Below are positions 48,136 through 59,890 of a stretch of DNA of 64,000 nucleotides, in pieces (the first letter of the stretch is position 1; each line of letters opens with the position of its first letter). The position numbers were made by a program, and so were the translations under genes. The notes beneath the pieces are model-generated. The model made no database searches. It had not been told where the DNA came from and saw nothing but the letters and a program-made list of their open reading frames with translations. The DNA lies in contig NW_017803468.1 of assembly GCF_001625305.1 (NCBI RefSeq), positions 322,558 to 386,557 on the forward strand, in the 5' to 3' direction. The DNA comes from Branchiostoma belcheri. Lineage: Eukaryota; Chordata; Leptocardii; Amphioxiformes; Branchiostomatidae.

Positions 48136-48749
48136 AAAATATGTTTAAGAGTTGTTATCTAATCCTGACTACATGCCTATCTTTCCTAATGGCACAGCTT
48201 TGAACTTTACACCCAGAAAGTAAGATTCACCAATAACAATGATAATAGACATTGTGTTGCAGAAAAACTATCATCAAAGTCCTACTGCTCAAGTCCTCAC
48301 AGAAAAATTATTAAAGTATTTACATCAACGAGAGCAAGCTGCCCGTTTTGATTGCCATGGTATACCACTAAAAACTCGGAAATCCATTGCACACACCAAA
48401 AGAGCAAATTAAACGACGAATGTTATTATATACTATCCGTATTGTTAGCAAAGCTCAAACGGTTTGAGCTAGACTAAGTAATAAGTTCTAAGCCTGGCCT
48501 GCTACGAGTGCAACATAGCGTAAAACAAAAAAAGAAAAATGCCTACCACAGAAGTCAATGAAATCAATTGCTAGGTAAACATTCTAGCCATTCTACTTAG
48601 TTTTAGCAATTCCTCCCCCAGTTTTAAAGGAATAGTATATGAATCCGTAACTAGTACACTCAGTAGATTGACACCAAAGCCACTTGCATAGTATTTGCAG
48701 TTCCAAAGTCAGCTACACTAAGTTTCGACCACAGTACCTCTCTATCATG

Positions 48750-51700
48750 TTATAAACCACCAACTAATCTCTGTCTACTTTTATTAAGTTGTATAAAGAT
48801 ACAGATGTTGATTAAAACAATGGAAAAGCCTAGAAACATACAGATGCTGATGAAAACGGTGCAGAGCTGGTAAAGCCTAGATGGTGTTGACTCGGTTTCT
48901 GTAGTGGATGATGCATCTGTGTATTCACTTGGTCCTCTTCCCTCTAGACTGAGTGCAGTGTGCAAAAAAAGACTTTTCAACAGAATACCATATGAATAAT
49001 CAATACGCAAACTTTTTTGTATACAAGTCAGCAGGGGGGTTGTTCAAGGAAAGTTAACAACATGCAATTTAGGTTTAGCATTTAGATATGAATAATTTTA
49101 GTGATATGCTTGAAAGTAACATGAACTTTTACAGCACCGTTGCACTTTTAGAAACACTGTTTAATACTATACAAGTAATTCCACACAAACCAATTTACCA
49201 CTTTCGTAGACCCCAGGCCTACTACGACTACGAGTCCGACGCTATGAAATTGGACTGCCAAATTTTTTTCATAATTTTTTTCAATACTTTCCGTTTTAAG
49301 GTTCAGAGTTATAGCAGCCAATGATTTAAACAAATTCCCGCGCCTGTGGGACCCATCACTTTCGGGTTCCAGAGATCGCAGCTAGAAGGATAATCACATC
49401 ATCGTATCGGAGTGGCCGTTGAGTCCATCACCATGTGAGAAATTCCTCGACCAAAGGCCAGCATTAGTACGGTAATAATCATAAGAACATATCAAACAAT
49501 TTCCCCCTGTATTATTTTGCTTGATATTTGGCAATTGATCGCCGGTTACTAACAGCAACAGTCCCCTCAATTTTTTGTATTTTTCCTAGCGGTGCGAGAT
49601 ACTTTATGCTTGTTCTCCACCGCCACATACGCTGTTTTTTATCAGTGCGTCCTGGTCATCATTGGAGAGATTTTTCTTGCACTTTGCATGACAAAGTACC
49701 AATTCCAAACCGGGGCCCGGTCGGCTGTTTCGATTGACAAAAAATCAACAATTTATATCAATAATACACGCAGACAGTTCCCATTATTATTTTTTTTCAA
49801 CTTCGGTGTGCTTTGTTGCCTTTTATATAATACTTTTTGTTTCATAAGACTGCCCGGCCGGGCCCCGGTTTGGAAATGGGACCTCATCATTAAAACTATA
49901 TCTTAACTGTGGTAAAGTATTTCACACTAAAACCAATTAGAGGTAAAACGTTCGAAAAGTCGATTCAGTACTCACCATCGACATGTAAGAACATCTGCCA
50001 GTTAGCCTCAGCGTTATCCTTTGATAAATGGCAACCGTTACTGGGACAGGGAAAACGATAGTATTTCCCAGTATAAACATTGAATACCTCAACCTGGAAA
50101 AAATATATCAAAATGAAGATATAAGATATTAATTCAAAACTAGAAAGGCCAACATTTGCTTGGGAGGCAAATGCAGCATATTTCAGTCCATCTCCCTTCC
50201 ACGCAAAAGTGGACTATTCTAAACTTTTGATTGTAGATGACGTAATGATCTTACGCACATAAAATTGAATGTGTGGGTCATTGCGCACGACTCACGTGCA
50301 ACGTGACCCCAGGTAACCCGCAGTGTTCGATGTGTTCGAGCAGTGTTCGATGGTCAACGGCAGATGGAACGGGCCATTCTTTAGACTGAACGTGGAACGG
50401 GTATAGCACCTTTGTCCCTTTTTTGGCTGAAAATAGCCATTAAAGTCCCCCAAATGAGTCATTTGGAAGCGGTGTATGCCAAATATGTGACTGCTATTCT
50501 GTAGACACACGTTCAAGGTACCCTTATACCGAATTTCAGATCATTTGGTTGTAATACCAGGGCTCAGGATCCAAACATCCATTTTTTATCAAAAAAAGGC
50601 CTAAAAAAACCTTCATAAAATTTTTTAAAACGCATGTATCAGAAAAATGAAAAAAAGAGCCTGGGGGTATTGGCCCACTCTACATCCATGCCAAATTGAC
50701 TAAACAATGACAGAGTTAAATCCATTTGACTGTGTGGCAGGAGAAGGAGAAGGAGGAGGAGAAGAAATGTGAGAGAGCACAATATATTTCATCCATACCA
50801 TATTGTATGGACTGTAATATAACTAGACAGAGATGAGTGAACTGACAAATTAGTAAATAGTATATATGAGCTTACCCAGTCTAGTATGAGTTCGTCGTTT
50901 CCTGAAATTTGAAGTCGAATCACTGTCGGATCACCAAAGTCGGGAGCGGGAAAGGGATGTTCGTATTCGGTCCTTTGGTGTTGTGCACGTAAAACGGATT
51001 AAAAGAAATAGGTTACAGCTTTGCATCACGTGGTATCAACATGCAAAAAGTAACTCACTCATTCTATTGTCACCAAATTATGTAATCAAGTAACCAGGTA
51101 ATCAAGTTGGTTAAAAAACACACATGCCTCATCGAGAGCATGTTAAAAAAAAGACGAAATATCAAATCGAGAGCAGCTATATGTACGAGCTGAACGTATC
51201 TTATGTTACCTACCCGTCTTCTGTATGTCCAGAAAAAACCATTGTCTTGCAGACATTATCACAAACGTCAGAATATATGCTAACTGTCAGAGAATCGGAA
51301 CTTTTTGAATCTCTAGTAGCGCTGGTCCTGAGTGTTAGGGTGTGATGCGCTGTTAAAGAAAAATAACAGTCAAATCTTGTACGTTGACCACCTCCTAAGT
51401 CGACCATCTTTCTCGGTCCCTTGAAATTTTCCCATAGACTCATGCATTTAGGGCGATCACATATGTATAATATTAAGCCTCTGTCACACATTTACGACCT
51501 CCCTAATATTTTTTTCCGAATACCAACCGACCAGGTTTGGCTGATGTTCGGGAGACCAAATTGAAAAATCGAAACGAATTTTAGTTAAATTTGAGTCACT
51601 TTTGACCCCTGAACACGTCCCGGACACTGCTGACATAATCACGAATAGTTAACCTGGTGTTCTGCTGACTTATAATGACAACCGAACATTAGCCAACGTA

Positions 51701-53110
51701 GATCGAATCTCATGACCGCCCCTGAATGTTTATACATTTAGGCCAGCGCAACTGGATACTAGCCAAATTCGACGAACACTAGCCGCGACCCAGTCGACTT
51801 GGCCATGATGTTGCTAGATATTTGATCGCCGGTTATAGAAAGCAGCGGTCCCTTTCCTGCATTTTTGTATATTACGTAGCGCTGCGAGCGACAAGAATGG
51901 TCGTTCTCCACCGTCACATACATTGACTCCATACCCAGCGTTACAGTGATAAGTAATCTACTTCTTGAACGTAAATAATAATTATCATATGGCAATAATA
52001 GCTGTAACCGCTGAAACTGTTTCACTGAGGATGAACCAGCTCTGATGTCTCTTCAACATGTCATTTCTTTTTAAATTGTAGTCCCTTCTTAATTCGTTTA
52101 AGTCAACATCAGACTAATTTCCTTTTGCAATTTAGAACAAAAATCAAACTTAACTTACCCAAGCCAAAACGGGGAAAAGCGGAAGTTAAAATGCAAGTTG
52201 ATTCAGTACTTACCATCAACGTCTAAGACTACCTGTTGGTCACCCTCTTTGGGATCAGTTGATAAGCGGCAACCATTAGAGGGACAGCTAAAATGGTAGA
52301 ATTTCTTAGTCTCACCATTGTATACTTCAACCTGGAAAGAAAAAGATGAGAACATCAACAAAGACATTACAAACAATATAAAAATTAGCCAAAAATGAGT
52401 GTAACGGCAAGTAAGTGGATTATATATGAGCTTACCCAGTCTAGAATGAGCTGGTCATCTCCTGAAGTTGTAAGTGAAATCATCGTGGGATCACCAAAAT
52501 CGGAAGCGCCAAAGGAATGTTTGTACTCGGTCCTTTGATGTTGCACATGTGAAAAAAATCAAAGAAAGAATAGAATCAAAGATTGAAACACTCATGTAAA
52601 GGGCTACGGGTTTATGTCTTTATGGTAGCAAAATGCTTAAGTAACTCATTCATCTCAGTGTTACTAAATCACATAAGAGATTAAATCAAATACTCATTAT
52701 ATGGAGGGTAAACAAGACACTTCAAGTTGGTTTTAAATAATCATACTCGTCTTATCAATCTTTAGAATTTTCTGTTACAAAGCATTAAATTGAGTTAACA
52801 TAGTGAATCTTTGGGACCCCGGGGATCGAAGTAATCAATTAGCTGCCAGATCTCCGACCTCTGTCACCACACGGTCAGGCCTACACACGGCCTCAGTCTG
52901 TTGCCACACCGCCAGGGGCAGGTAATCAAACAGCTATGTAGGGGTTACAGGTATCTTATATTACCTACCCGGCTTGTGCTAATCCATCTATAGCAGTTGT
53001 TGCGCAGACATCATCACAAACGTCAGAAAATATCTCAACTGTCAAACGATCACCACTTTGAGAGTCATGGGTAGGGCTGGTCTTGATCGTTACGGTGTCA
53101 TATGATATCG
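48750..53110 (-). CDS. Membrane protein with two PLAT/LH2-like domains, 5' end not found
   Basis: Exons 53110-52969, 52532-52436, 52331-52214 (domain 1); 51349-51214, 50972-50876, 50093-49976 (domain 2); 48943-48750 (tail, TAA). The joined frame has 300 residues with every border GT/AG and phases 1-2-0 repeating. Each domain has a beta-strand start (DTVTIKT / HTLTLRT), SDVCD(D/N)VC, TEYxHxF, DFGDP, (L/I)ILDWVEVxN and F(S/P)CPSNGC. The order and the LDWVEV...F.C signature resemble PLAT/LH2 beta-sandwich domains, known for lipid or protein binding at membranes. The tail is Ser/Thr-rich, then a 29-residue hydrophobic helix (YQLCTVFISICMFLGFSI...) and NKSRQRLVGGL. The first exon enters in phase 1, so at least one upstream exon with the start and signal peptide is missing. 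Domain assignment is by eye; function unknown. Confidence 0.72.
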
Positions 53111-53120
53111 CTGTTTGATA
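49500..53120. repeat. Tandem genomic duplication underlying the two PLAT-like modules
   Basis: Intron sequence is also shared: TTGATCGCCGGTTA and TTCTCCACCG(C/T)CACATAC occur near 49540-49620 and near 51815-51920, and CACCTCCTAAG follows the first exon of both modules (51390; 53155). Unit length is about 2 kb. Confidence 0.7.
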
Positions 53121-54790
53121 AAACAACAAACAGTCAGATCTTACACGTTGCCCACCTCCTAAGAGGATGAAGTTTTGGAATGATCGTCATTCTCACGTTT
53201 AATTGCAAAATTCATGCCCGAGGGCTAATTGCAGGAACAGAAGAAACATTTGGTATAAAACAGACAATTAGTACACACAGAGAACTGCTAATAACTCCTA
53301 AGAAACTACTGGTAAAAAAAAATACTGGGCTTGACTTCTTTTTTGAAGACAGAGGAAGATAAAGGATCCCACTTAATTAATATCAAGCATGCTATATGTA
53401 GCATTAATGCCAGCCTACCTGATCCCATTAAGAGAAAACCTGTTTCTGTGCAGTCAGTACTTTAGAAAAACCAAATGCCAAACCTTGTGATTGATATCTT
53501 TTTGCGCCCGCACCTCTGCCTGTACCGCTTTATTCTGATTTACGGTCTAGATCTTGTTGAAAGGCGCTTTCCAAACGATAATCTTTTAAAACTGCCACAA
53601 TCAAGACACTTGTTGGTTTGTCAAGGTTATTTGCTTTGTTTAGGACACGTGAATAATCTTTTATTATGGCTTCACCACACATAGTGTGGTGAAGACATAT
53701 GTGTTTTCTGTTGTTTCTCCTCCCCCTCCTCCTCTTCCTTCTTCTCCTATCATTTGATAAAATGAATTCAACTTGGTCATTTTTTACCTACATTACCTGA
53801 AATTTGGCATGGACGTAGAGTAGACAAATATCAGGCTTTTTTTTCATTTTTTATACAGGCTATTGTTTTATTAAGGTTTTTTGGTTTTTGGATTTCTCGA
53901 CAAAATCGGTATATTTTAGGTCCTGGCATGGTGACCTGGTATTACACACAAACGATCTGAAATTTGATATGAGTGCGCTTTATATAGCTATCGACAACAA
54001 TTCTTTATAACTATCCGCATGTACCCCTTTAAAACTGTATAATTTGGGAATTTCGGACCGTCTTCAGGCCAATAAACTGTATGTGTGGGAGCATGACGTA
54101 ATAAGATTGGAATGCGCAGTGTGACCATATTTGGGCATGGGGACAGCCCCAAATATGGGCATGCAGTCAACAACAGGTGTGGCCATGTTTGCAGATGTTT
54201 TTGATTGACTTTTCGCTTAAATACTTTATCTGTTACCACCTGCGCATGGTAGGCACATTCCTATATAGGAACAATTACTTTGTTTGTTTACAAGTTTTGC
54301 CACGAAAAAGGAGTGTATTTTATTTATGTCATACCCACCAAAGAGAACACGCCTTTCAATGCGAAATGAGCGAAAAGTTGGTGTCGCTAAGCCCAAAAAA
54401 TACAACAACATCAATTCCAACGTCCGAATTTTGTATTCGAATTTTCGACAGCGGTGCACGTTGTTAGGGTGAAACGCGTTCGAATCGTTCTATGGAACAT
54501 TTGGAAGCCCTGTGCAACAAGTAAATGATATGGCTTTATTTTTCACAGCCTGATAATTTGTAGTTGTCATTGTTGTTGTTCGATGACTCACATGCAATTT
54601 ATTGTTACCGTTCCATTTTTAACATTTTGATGGTTACGCCCATATCCCCTAGGGGATTTTGAAACTTCAAATTTCCTGCCTAGTCACTTTAATATACGAA
54701 GCAGGGCGTTTCAGTGATTGTGGCAATTTTAATTGTGCCTTCCTTTATTAAAAAACTGTCTTTGTATTGATTATATTCTTTGAGCTTCAG
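53120..54790. other. Spacer upstream of the PLAT gene model, start exon not located
   Basis: No clear signal-peptide exon on the minus strand. A pyrimidine-rich tract (53715-53750), a palindrome around GCCCCAAATATGGGC (54145-54160) and AT-rich sequence only. The 5' region of the following retroelement may begin here, but I could not define its edge. Confidence 0.4.
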
Positions 54791-54792
54791 AC

Positions 54793-56222
54793 ATGCCGCC
54801 CGTACGTAGGAGAGCCCGCTCTACGGCGACCCGGGGTACAAGTGGGTTGTCGGGAAGCGCCGTGACAACCACGTCTGAAGGCAGCGTGACAACCACGGCC
54901 ACAAGCAGCGTGACAACAGCACCTAACAGTGTATTATCGCCCACTAAACCGAAAATGACCATGAAGACGCTTCAGAAACAACTGACTGATTTACAAGAAA
55001 CCACGAACAAGTTGGTCAACGACTTGGCTGCACGCTCTGCTGTCACTAATAACATTCCAGCAAGTGACGTACAAGTGATCAATAACGCAGGTGGGCTTCC
55101 AACAGTTGGACTGAGCAACAATGCTGCTGAACTGAGAGCATCTTCGGCAGTTTCTACGGCAACCGGATTGGTGTCGAACCAGCATACAGCCAACGTTACC
55201 TCCACTGTGATGGGACAAGCGAGCACCATAGGCGGGCTGCCTTCCGCTACCTTGGCCACCACTTCAGGAGCAGCAGGGCCTCCTACACAGGGTCTGCAGG
55301 GAATCCAGCCGGTACTGACGACCACTACTCCACCCACAAACGTGCTGCCGATCTACACTGCGGCAGCTGCGTCAGGCCTACGGCCTCCCTACCTGTCTAC
55401 TCCTGGCACGACCCATCAGACTGTAGGACTCGGTACCACATTAGTGTCTAGTATCCTAGGTACACCATCTGTCAATCATACCACTACCAGTAACATTGTT
55501 CAACAGGCTACGACAGTGTCAGCGTCCAGTGGAGTCCTGCCTTTTCCTAACCTTGGCAACTCTCCCATGCAGGTTGGTATACACCTACCTTTGGACACAG
55601 GTGTGTCTTTGGCAACTAAAGAAAAATCTGGAAGGAGCAGTTTGTTGACCTAAAGACCCTGCTACCAAATTCCCGTCAGAAGTCAATTTATGCAGTCAAC
55701 CTAGAAACTACTTCTGGACCCCCCACGCTGACGCTGGCTAGCCAAGAGGCTGACAACAAGCAACCTCTATCATTGTCTCAATGGATGACTGCCTTTGCTG
55801 TTTATCATTATATCTATGCTCAACGCCACTTAGCGCGCAGCCCGCAGCTGATAGCGTATTCGCACCTAATCCGTTCCATGGCAGAACGAGGCGCACGGTG
55901 GCATGATTATGATGTCAACTTCCGCCAACTACGGCATACCTCCCCACATCTGCCTTGGGATAATCCCCACATGCAGTTGTATGTTGATGCGTTCAACAAC
56001 CCAGCTCCGAGTATCTTAGCCCCTAAACAATCCAGGCCCACCCCTGCGCGCGACAATAAGATTCCCAAGGGTTTCTGCTTTCGGTACCACAGCCCGACAG
56101 AGCACTGTTTTGTGGCGAGCTGCCCATTCAAACATGCCTGTCCTTCCTGCCAGGGTGCCCACAAAGCCTTTCTCTGCCCCAACCGCGACAGGGCCCGCCC
56201 TACCCACCCCCGTAAACACTAA
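54793..56222 (+). CDS. DIRS-like retroelement gag-like ORF, split by a frameshift
   Basis: First part 54793-55653 (286 residues): basic start MPPVRRRARSTATRG, then a low-complexity Ser/Thr/Ala-rich region. The frame stops at 55651-55653. Similarity to a gag C-terminal half continues in another frame to 56222, ending in a Cys/His cluster (CPSCQGAHKAFLC, spacing CX2CX3HX4C) of the kind found in DIRS/Ngaro gag. The switch is near the A-rich run at 55618-55628: either a one-base mutation or, less likely, programmed frameshifting. It overlaps the RT ORF by 113 bases. Confidence 0.8.
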
Positions 56223-57789
56223 CAACCTTTCCCTGTATCTAGATGGATACCCAGAAAACAAAAAACAGTACATCATCAATGGTTTCAAATTTGGTTTCCC
56301 TTTAGAATATTTCGGACCCCGGACTAGGCCGATTGAAGATGTAATTTGCCCGAACCCTTCACAATCCAGAATTATTGAGGAGAAATTACAGCTTGAACTT
56401 GATTTAGGTAGAATCGCAGGTCCTTACAAAAAGCCACCTTTACCAAACTTCTTCATTTCACCGCTATATGCGGTCCCAAAAAAGGCTCCCGGGAAATATC
56501 GATTAATCCATGACTTGTCATACCCTAAAGGGAGTTCAGTAAACGAAGGCATTCCTCAAGAACTAGCTTCTGTGTCGTATGCCAACACTGATACTGCAAT
56601 TCGGCATATTAAAATCTTAGGTCCGGGTTGTTTCCTAGCGAAGACGGACATCCAATCCGTCTTTCGTATTGTTCCGATTCATCCTGATGACCACCACTTA
56701 TTGGGTTTTTACTTCAATAACGGCTACTATTACGATCGTTGCTTACCCATGGGGAGCTCCACCTCATGTTCAATTTTTGAAGCGGTGAGTACTGCTCTAG
56801 AGTGGATTGCTTTGAAGAAACTAAATATTCGTTACCCCACGCACATCCTCGATGATTTTCTTTTCGCCAATAACAACTACTCTTCTTGTGAAATAGATTT
56901 GGTTGCCTTTAGCAATATGTGTCAAAATGTGGGAGTTCCCCTTGCGGATGAGAAAACATACTACCCAGACACAAGAATGACATTTCTTGGCATTGAATTA
57001 GATACGTTATCCATGGAGGCGAGATTGCCCGAGGACAAATTGATAAAATGCAAGGACTACCTTCAGGAATTCCTCTCTTCCTCTACCGTTTCACTTAAGA
57101 AGATACAATCCCTTGTGGGGTTACTAAACCACGTATGTCAGGTTGTCCCGCCAGGACGGGCTTTTCTTAGACGACTAATTGACCTTACTAAAGGCGAAGC
57201 CTCCCAAACGAAACTCATCCCAATAACATTAGGGGTGCGCCATGACTTGCGAATGTGGTTACGTTTTCTAGAGGATTTCAATGGAAAATCTTTCTTCTTA
57301 GATGACCAGCTTATCCATGATTCAATGTTAAACCTTTACACCGATGCTGCAGGATCTCTGGGGTACGGAGCTGTATTCGGTACAGCTTGGTTCTATGGAA
57401 CATGGCCCAAGTCTTTGAGGTCAACAAACATCACTGTTTTGGAATTCTATCCCATAGTGTTAGCTCTCCATATATGGGGAAAATTCTGGACCAACCAGAG
57501 TATCCTGCTGCATACTGACAACCAAGCATTGGTACACATTATCAATAGACAAACTTCGAAAAATCCCCTGATCATGCCTTTAGTGCGAAGATTCGTGCTT
57601 GTCAGTCTTAGAAAGAACATTCTATGTAAAGCAGTACATATCCCGGGCACCAAGAATGATATGGCTGACTCTCTGTCTCGGTTACAGATCAAGATGTTTC
57701 GCCAACGGTACCCACACATGGATGTGCATCCAACTTATGTACCGCCACATCTCCAGCCGAACGTCTTAATAGAACAGTTGACAATCTGA
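56110..57789 (+). CDS. Reverse transcriptase-RNase H ORF of the DIRS-like element
   Basis: Uninterrupted 559-residue frame. RT motifs include PLYAVPKKAPGKYRLIHDLS, FLAKTDIQSVFRIVPIHP (first catalytic Asp), LPMGSSTSCSIFE and HILDDFLFAN (LDD instead of YxDD, as usual in DIRS). RNase H follows: LYTDAAGSLGYGAVFG (Asp), VLEFYPIVLAL (Glu), LHTDNQALVHII (Asp) and GTKNDMADSLSRL. No aspartic protease or DDE integrase is present. The start is uncertain, since expression may depend on the upstream gag frame. All catalytic residues I looked for are intact, so the copy is young. Confidence 0.93.
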   Translation: MWRAAHSNMPVLPARVPTKPFSAPTATGPALPTPVNTNNLSLYLDGYPENKKQYIINGFKFGFPLEYFGPRTRPIEDVICPNPSQSRIIEEKLQLELDLGRIAGPYKKPPLPNFFISPLYAVPKKAPGKYRLIHDLSYPKGSSVNEGIPQELASVSYANTDTAIRHIKILGPGCFLAKTDIQSVFRIVPIHPDDHHLLGFYFNNGYYYDRCLPMGSSTSCSIFEAVSTALEWIALKKLNIRYPTHILDDFLFANNNYSSCEIDLVAFSNMCQNVGVPLADEKTYYPDTRMTFLGIELDTLSMEARLPEDKLIKCKDYLQEFLSSSTVSLKKIQSLVGLLNHVCQVVPPGRAFLRRLIDLTKGEASQTKLIPITLGVRHDLRMWLRFLEDFNGKSFFLDDQLIHDSMLNLYTDAAGSLGYGAVFGTAWFYGTWPKSLRSTNITVLEFYPIVLALHIWGKFWTNQSILLHTDNQALVHIINRQTSKNPLIMPLVRRFVLVSLRKNILCKAVHIPGTKNDMADSLSRLQIKMFRQRYPHMDVHPTYVPPHLQPNVLIEQLTI

Positions 57790-58670
57790 TTCTCCAATCA
57801 CTGGCCCCATCCACTGTAAACTCGTACCGCCTAGCATGGCATCATTTCAGGGATTTCACTATCGCTGTTTACGGCAAGGATCTCAGTCAGCCCCCTATAT
57901 CTGAAGTATTGTTAGGCCAGTTCCTCGCTCACCTGTATCAGGAACGGTTTGCACCTGCGTCCATAGCTACTATGCTTTCGGCCATTGCTTTTGTGCACAA
58001 AATCCAAAACTACCCAGACCCAGCTGCCAATTTCGCCATTCGCAAGCTGATGCAGTCTATCCAAAGACACCACATTCCTGACAGCAGGTTGCCGATAACC
58101 CTTCCCATACTGACAGTACTGATTGAGGCATTGGCTAGTATCGGACTCAATGAATATGATATTTGCCTATACAAAGCAATGTTCTTATTCATGTTTTATT
58201 CCCTAGCGCGCATTAGCGAGGTAGCAATGAGTTCAACTTCCCAACATACGTTGAACTTAGCTGATATTTCTAGCAATTTGGATCCGAGTGGCAATGTAAC
58301 TTCCCTGGTGGTATGTTTCAAAACATTCAAACACAGCAAAAGCACTTCTCAAGCAAACATAGCCATCATGCCACAGCCCCAAAACCGTGATTGCCCGGTA
58401 GCCAATCTGTTGACATATCTCCATTTCAGGGGACAACAACCAGGGCCCCTTTTCCTCCTTAGTTCTGGCAAAGCGGTTCCGTGTGATTCTTTCTCTAAGA
58501 TCCTCAAAGCTTGTGTGGTACAGTTGCATTTGGATCCACACAAATTCACATCTCATTCTTTTCGCATCGGTGCTGCGACAACCGCTGCCCTCCAGGGTGT
58601 CTCAGACTCCACCCTTAGACGACTAGGACGTTGGTCTTCAGATGCTTTCAAAAAGTATATCAGGACTTAG
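57669..58670 (+). CDS. Tyrosine recombinase ORF of the DIRS-like element
   Basis: Open frame from 57669, overlapping the RT ORF by 121 bases; the first ATG in frame with recombinase similarity is at 57909, but the core-binding start (LAPSTVNSYRLAWHHFRDF, about 57800) lies upstream, so translation probably begins in the overlap. The catalytic set is visible: Arg in SLARISEVAMS, His and Arg in HSFRIGAAT, Trp in LGRWSS (usual His position) and Tyr in FKKYIRT. This enzyme replaces integrase: it recombines a circular DNA copy into the genome without target duplication. No methyltransferase domain was seen between RNase H and recombinase, which leans towards an Ngaro-like layout; this needs the terminal repeats to settle. 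Confidence 0.92.
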   Translation, partial: LSVSVTDQDVSPTVPTHGCASNLCTATSPAERLNRTVDNLILQSLAPSTVNSYRLAWHHFRDFTIAVYGKDLSQPPISEVLLGQFLAHLYQERFAPASIATMLSAIAFVHKIQNYPDPAANFAIRKLMQSIQRHHIPDSRLPITLPILTVLIEALASIGLNEYDICLYKAMFLFMFYSLARISEVAMSSTSQHTLNLADISSNLDPSGNVTSLVVCFKTFKHSKSTSQANIAIMPQPQNRDCPVANLLTYLHFRGQQPGPLFLLSSGKAVPCDSFSKILKACVVQLHLDPHKFTSHSFRIGAATTAALQGVSDSTLRRLGRWSSDAFKKYIRT

Positions 58671-59520
58671 CCACCAGGAAAGTTATAATTTGTCCCTAGC
58701 TGATCTCTTAATCCTAAGGTTGAACACTACCACTCAAATACACTGTCCAAAGTACAACAGCCCATCGGAAGGCGAGTTGCCCAGTATCGGCTGCCCTATA
58801 TAGTTAACAAGTTGATACCGTGATTTCAAGTTGATATACTGTTACTTCACGTTACCATCCTATCTAGTTAGTTTAGAAGATATCCGTTCATATTATATAC
58901 CGTTATGACTATTAAGTCACTTTCATACTGTTGTACCATTCTGAAAGAGTTATGTATTCGAACTGTTATTACGTTCCTCACTACCAACACTTGTTAGCCA
59001 CTTAGGCAATTATTGTCACTGTTACAGGTATATCCTATTGCCACTTAGGCAATTATTGTTGCAGGTATAGCCTATCAAAATCAAGTTCCCTAATTTAGTA
59101 CATCTGCAATTCATTTTTCAAAGATCTAGATAATAGTGCTAAAATAATCAACACACTAGTGTCAAGGTTAGTAGTCCATCACGTTTCTTGTAGTATTTCC
59201 GTAGTATCGTAGTATTTGCTAGTGCTTAGAACCACCTGTCTGTGGTCTTAGTTCAGAGTTTGGATTCTAAGGAAAAATTCCCGTTGTTGTAATCGACTCA
59301 GGATTTCCGCAATTACTTTCTCTCAAAGTTGTGTTGAAAGAATTACCAGGTTTATTGTATTCTTGAGATCTTCGAGCGTGTTGCAAGATGACTGTTTCTG
59401 TCATATGGAGGCGTGTTGCCTGTGTTTCACGTTTGTGTCAATAAAATTCCTAGTATTTCCGCCAAACCCGCCATTTGTTGGTTGATACTGTGTCCATTAG
59501 CTATGGTCCTAGGAGGTAGA
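58671..59520. other. Probable 3' noncoding end of the DIRS-like element
   Basis: No ORF. GCCACTTAGGCAATTATTGT occurs twice, at about 58996 and 59040. AATAAA with TCCTAGTATTTCC lies at 59440-59460. I could not match this tail to the 5' side, so neither split direct repeats nor inverted repeats are confirmed. Confidence 0.45.
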
Positions 59521-59539
59521 CATAAAATCACTTTCGCAT

Positions 59540-59890
59540 GCGAAAAAAGATTTCACCAGAAAGTCCCCTGCAGTTTCAGAACAAGCTGTTAGGAAGAGCA
59601 AACCCTTACCACTTATTCAGGAAAAGCTATCTGTCACCAAAAAGTCAAGACCATATCATGTTCAGGACAAAAGATACAAAAACCGGAGGTTCTGCTGCAG
59701 TGCCAAGGTCATCCACCAGGAGGACCATATTTGACCTTGAACTTTGTCTTCCTAAGACCTACTAACATACCTTACATCTTAACAATCCATATAGGCGTCC
59801 TGAAGTAATGATGACTACAAAGTCGGACAACAGAGAGCAGACAAACAGACACGCAAGAAAACAATAACTTAATTTTTCATGGAGGTAAAA
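59540..59890 (+). repeat. Dispersed repeat copy (same family as 16238)
   Basis: Shares AGATTTC(G/A)CC, CCTGCAGTT, GGAAAAGCTATCTGTCACC, CCAAGGTCATCCACCAGGAG and the TTTTTCATGGAGGTA end with intron copies in gene B. Confidence 0.75.

Noticed and set aside
53400..53470. Possible upstream exon of the PLAT-like gene (GGATCAG followed by gtaggc on the minus strand)
   Set aside because: No start codon with signal peptide, wrong or unclear phase and no similarity; too weak to add to the model.
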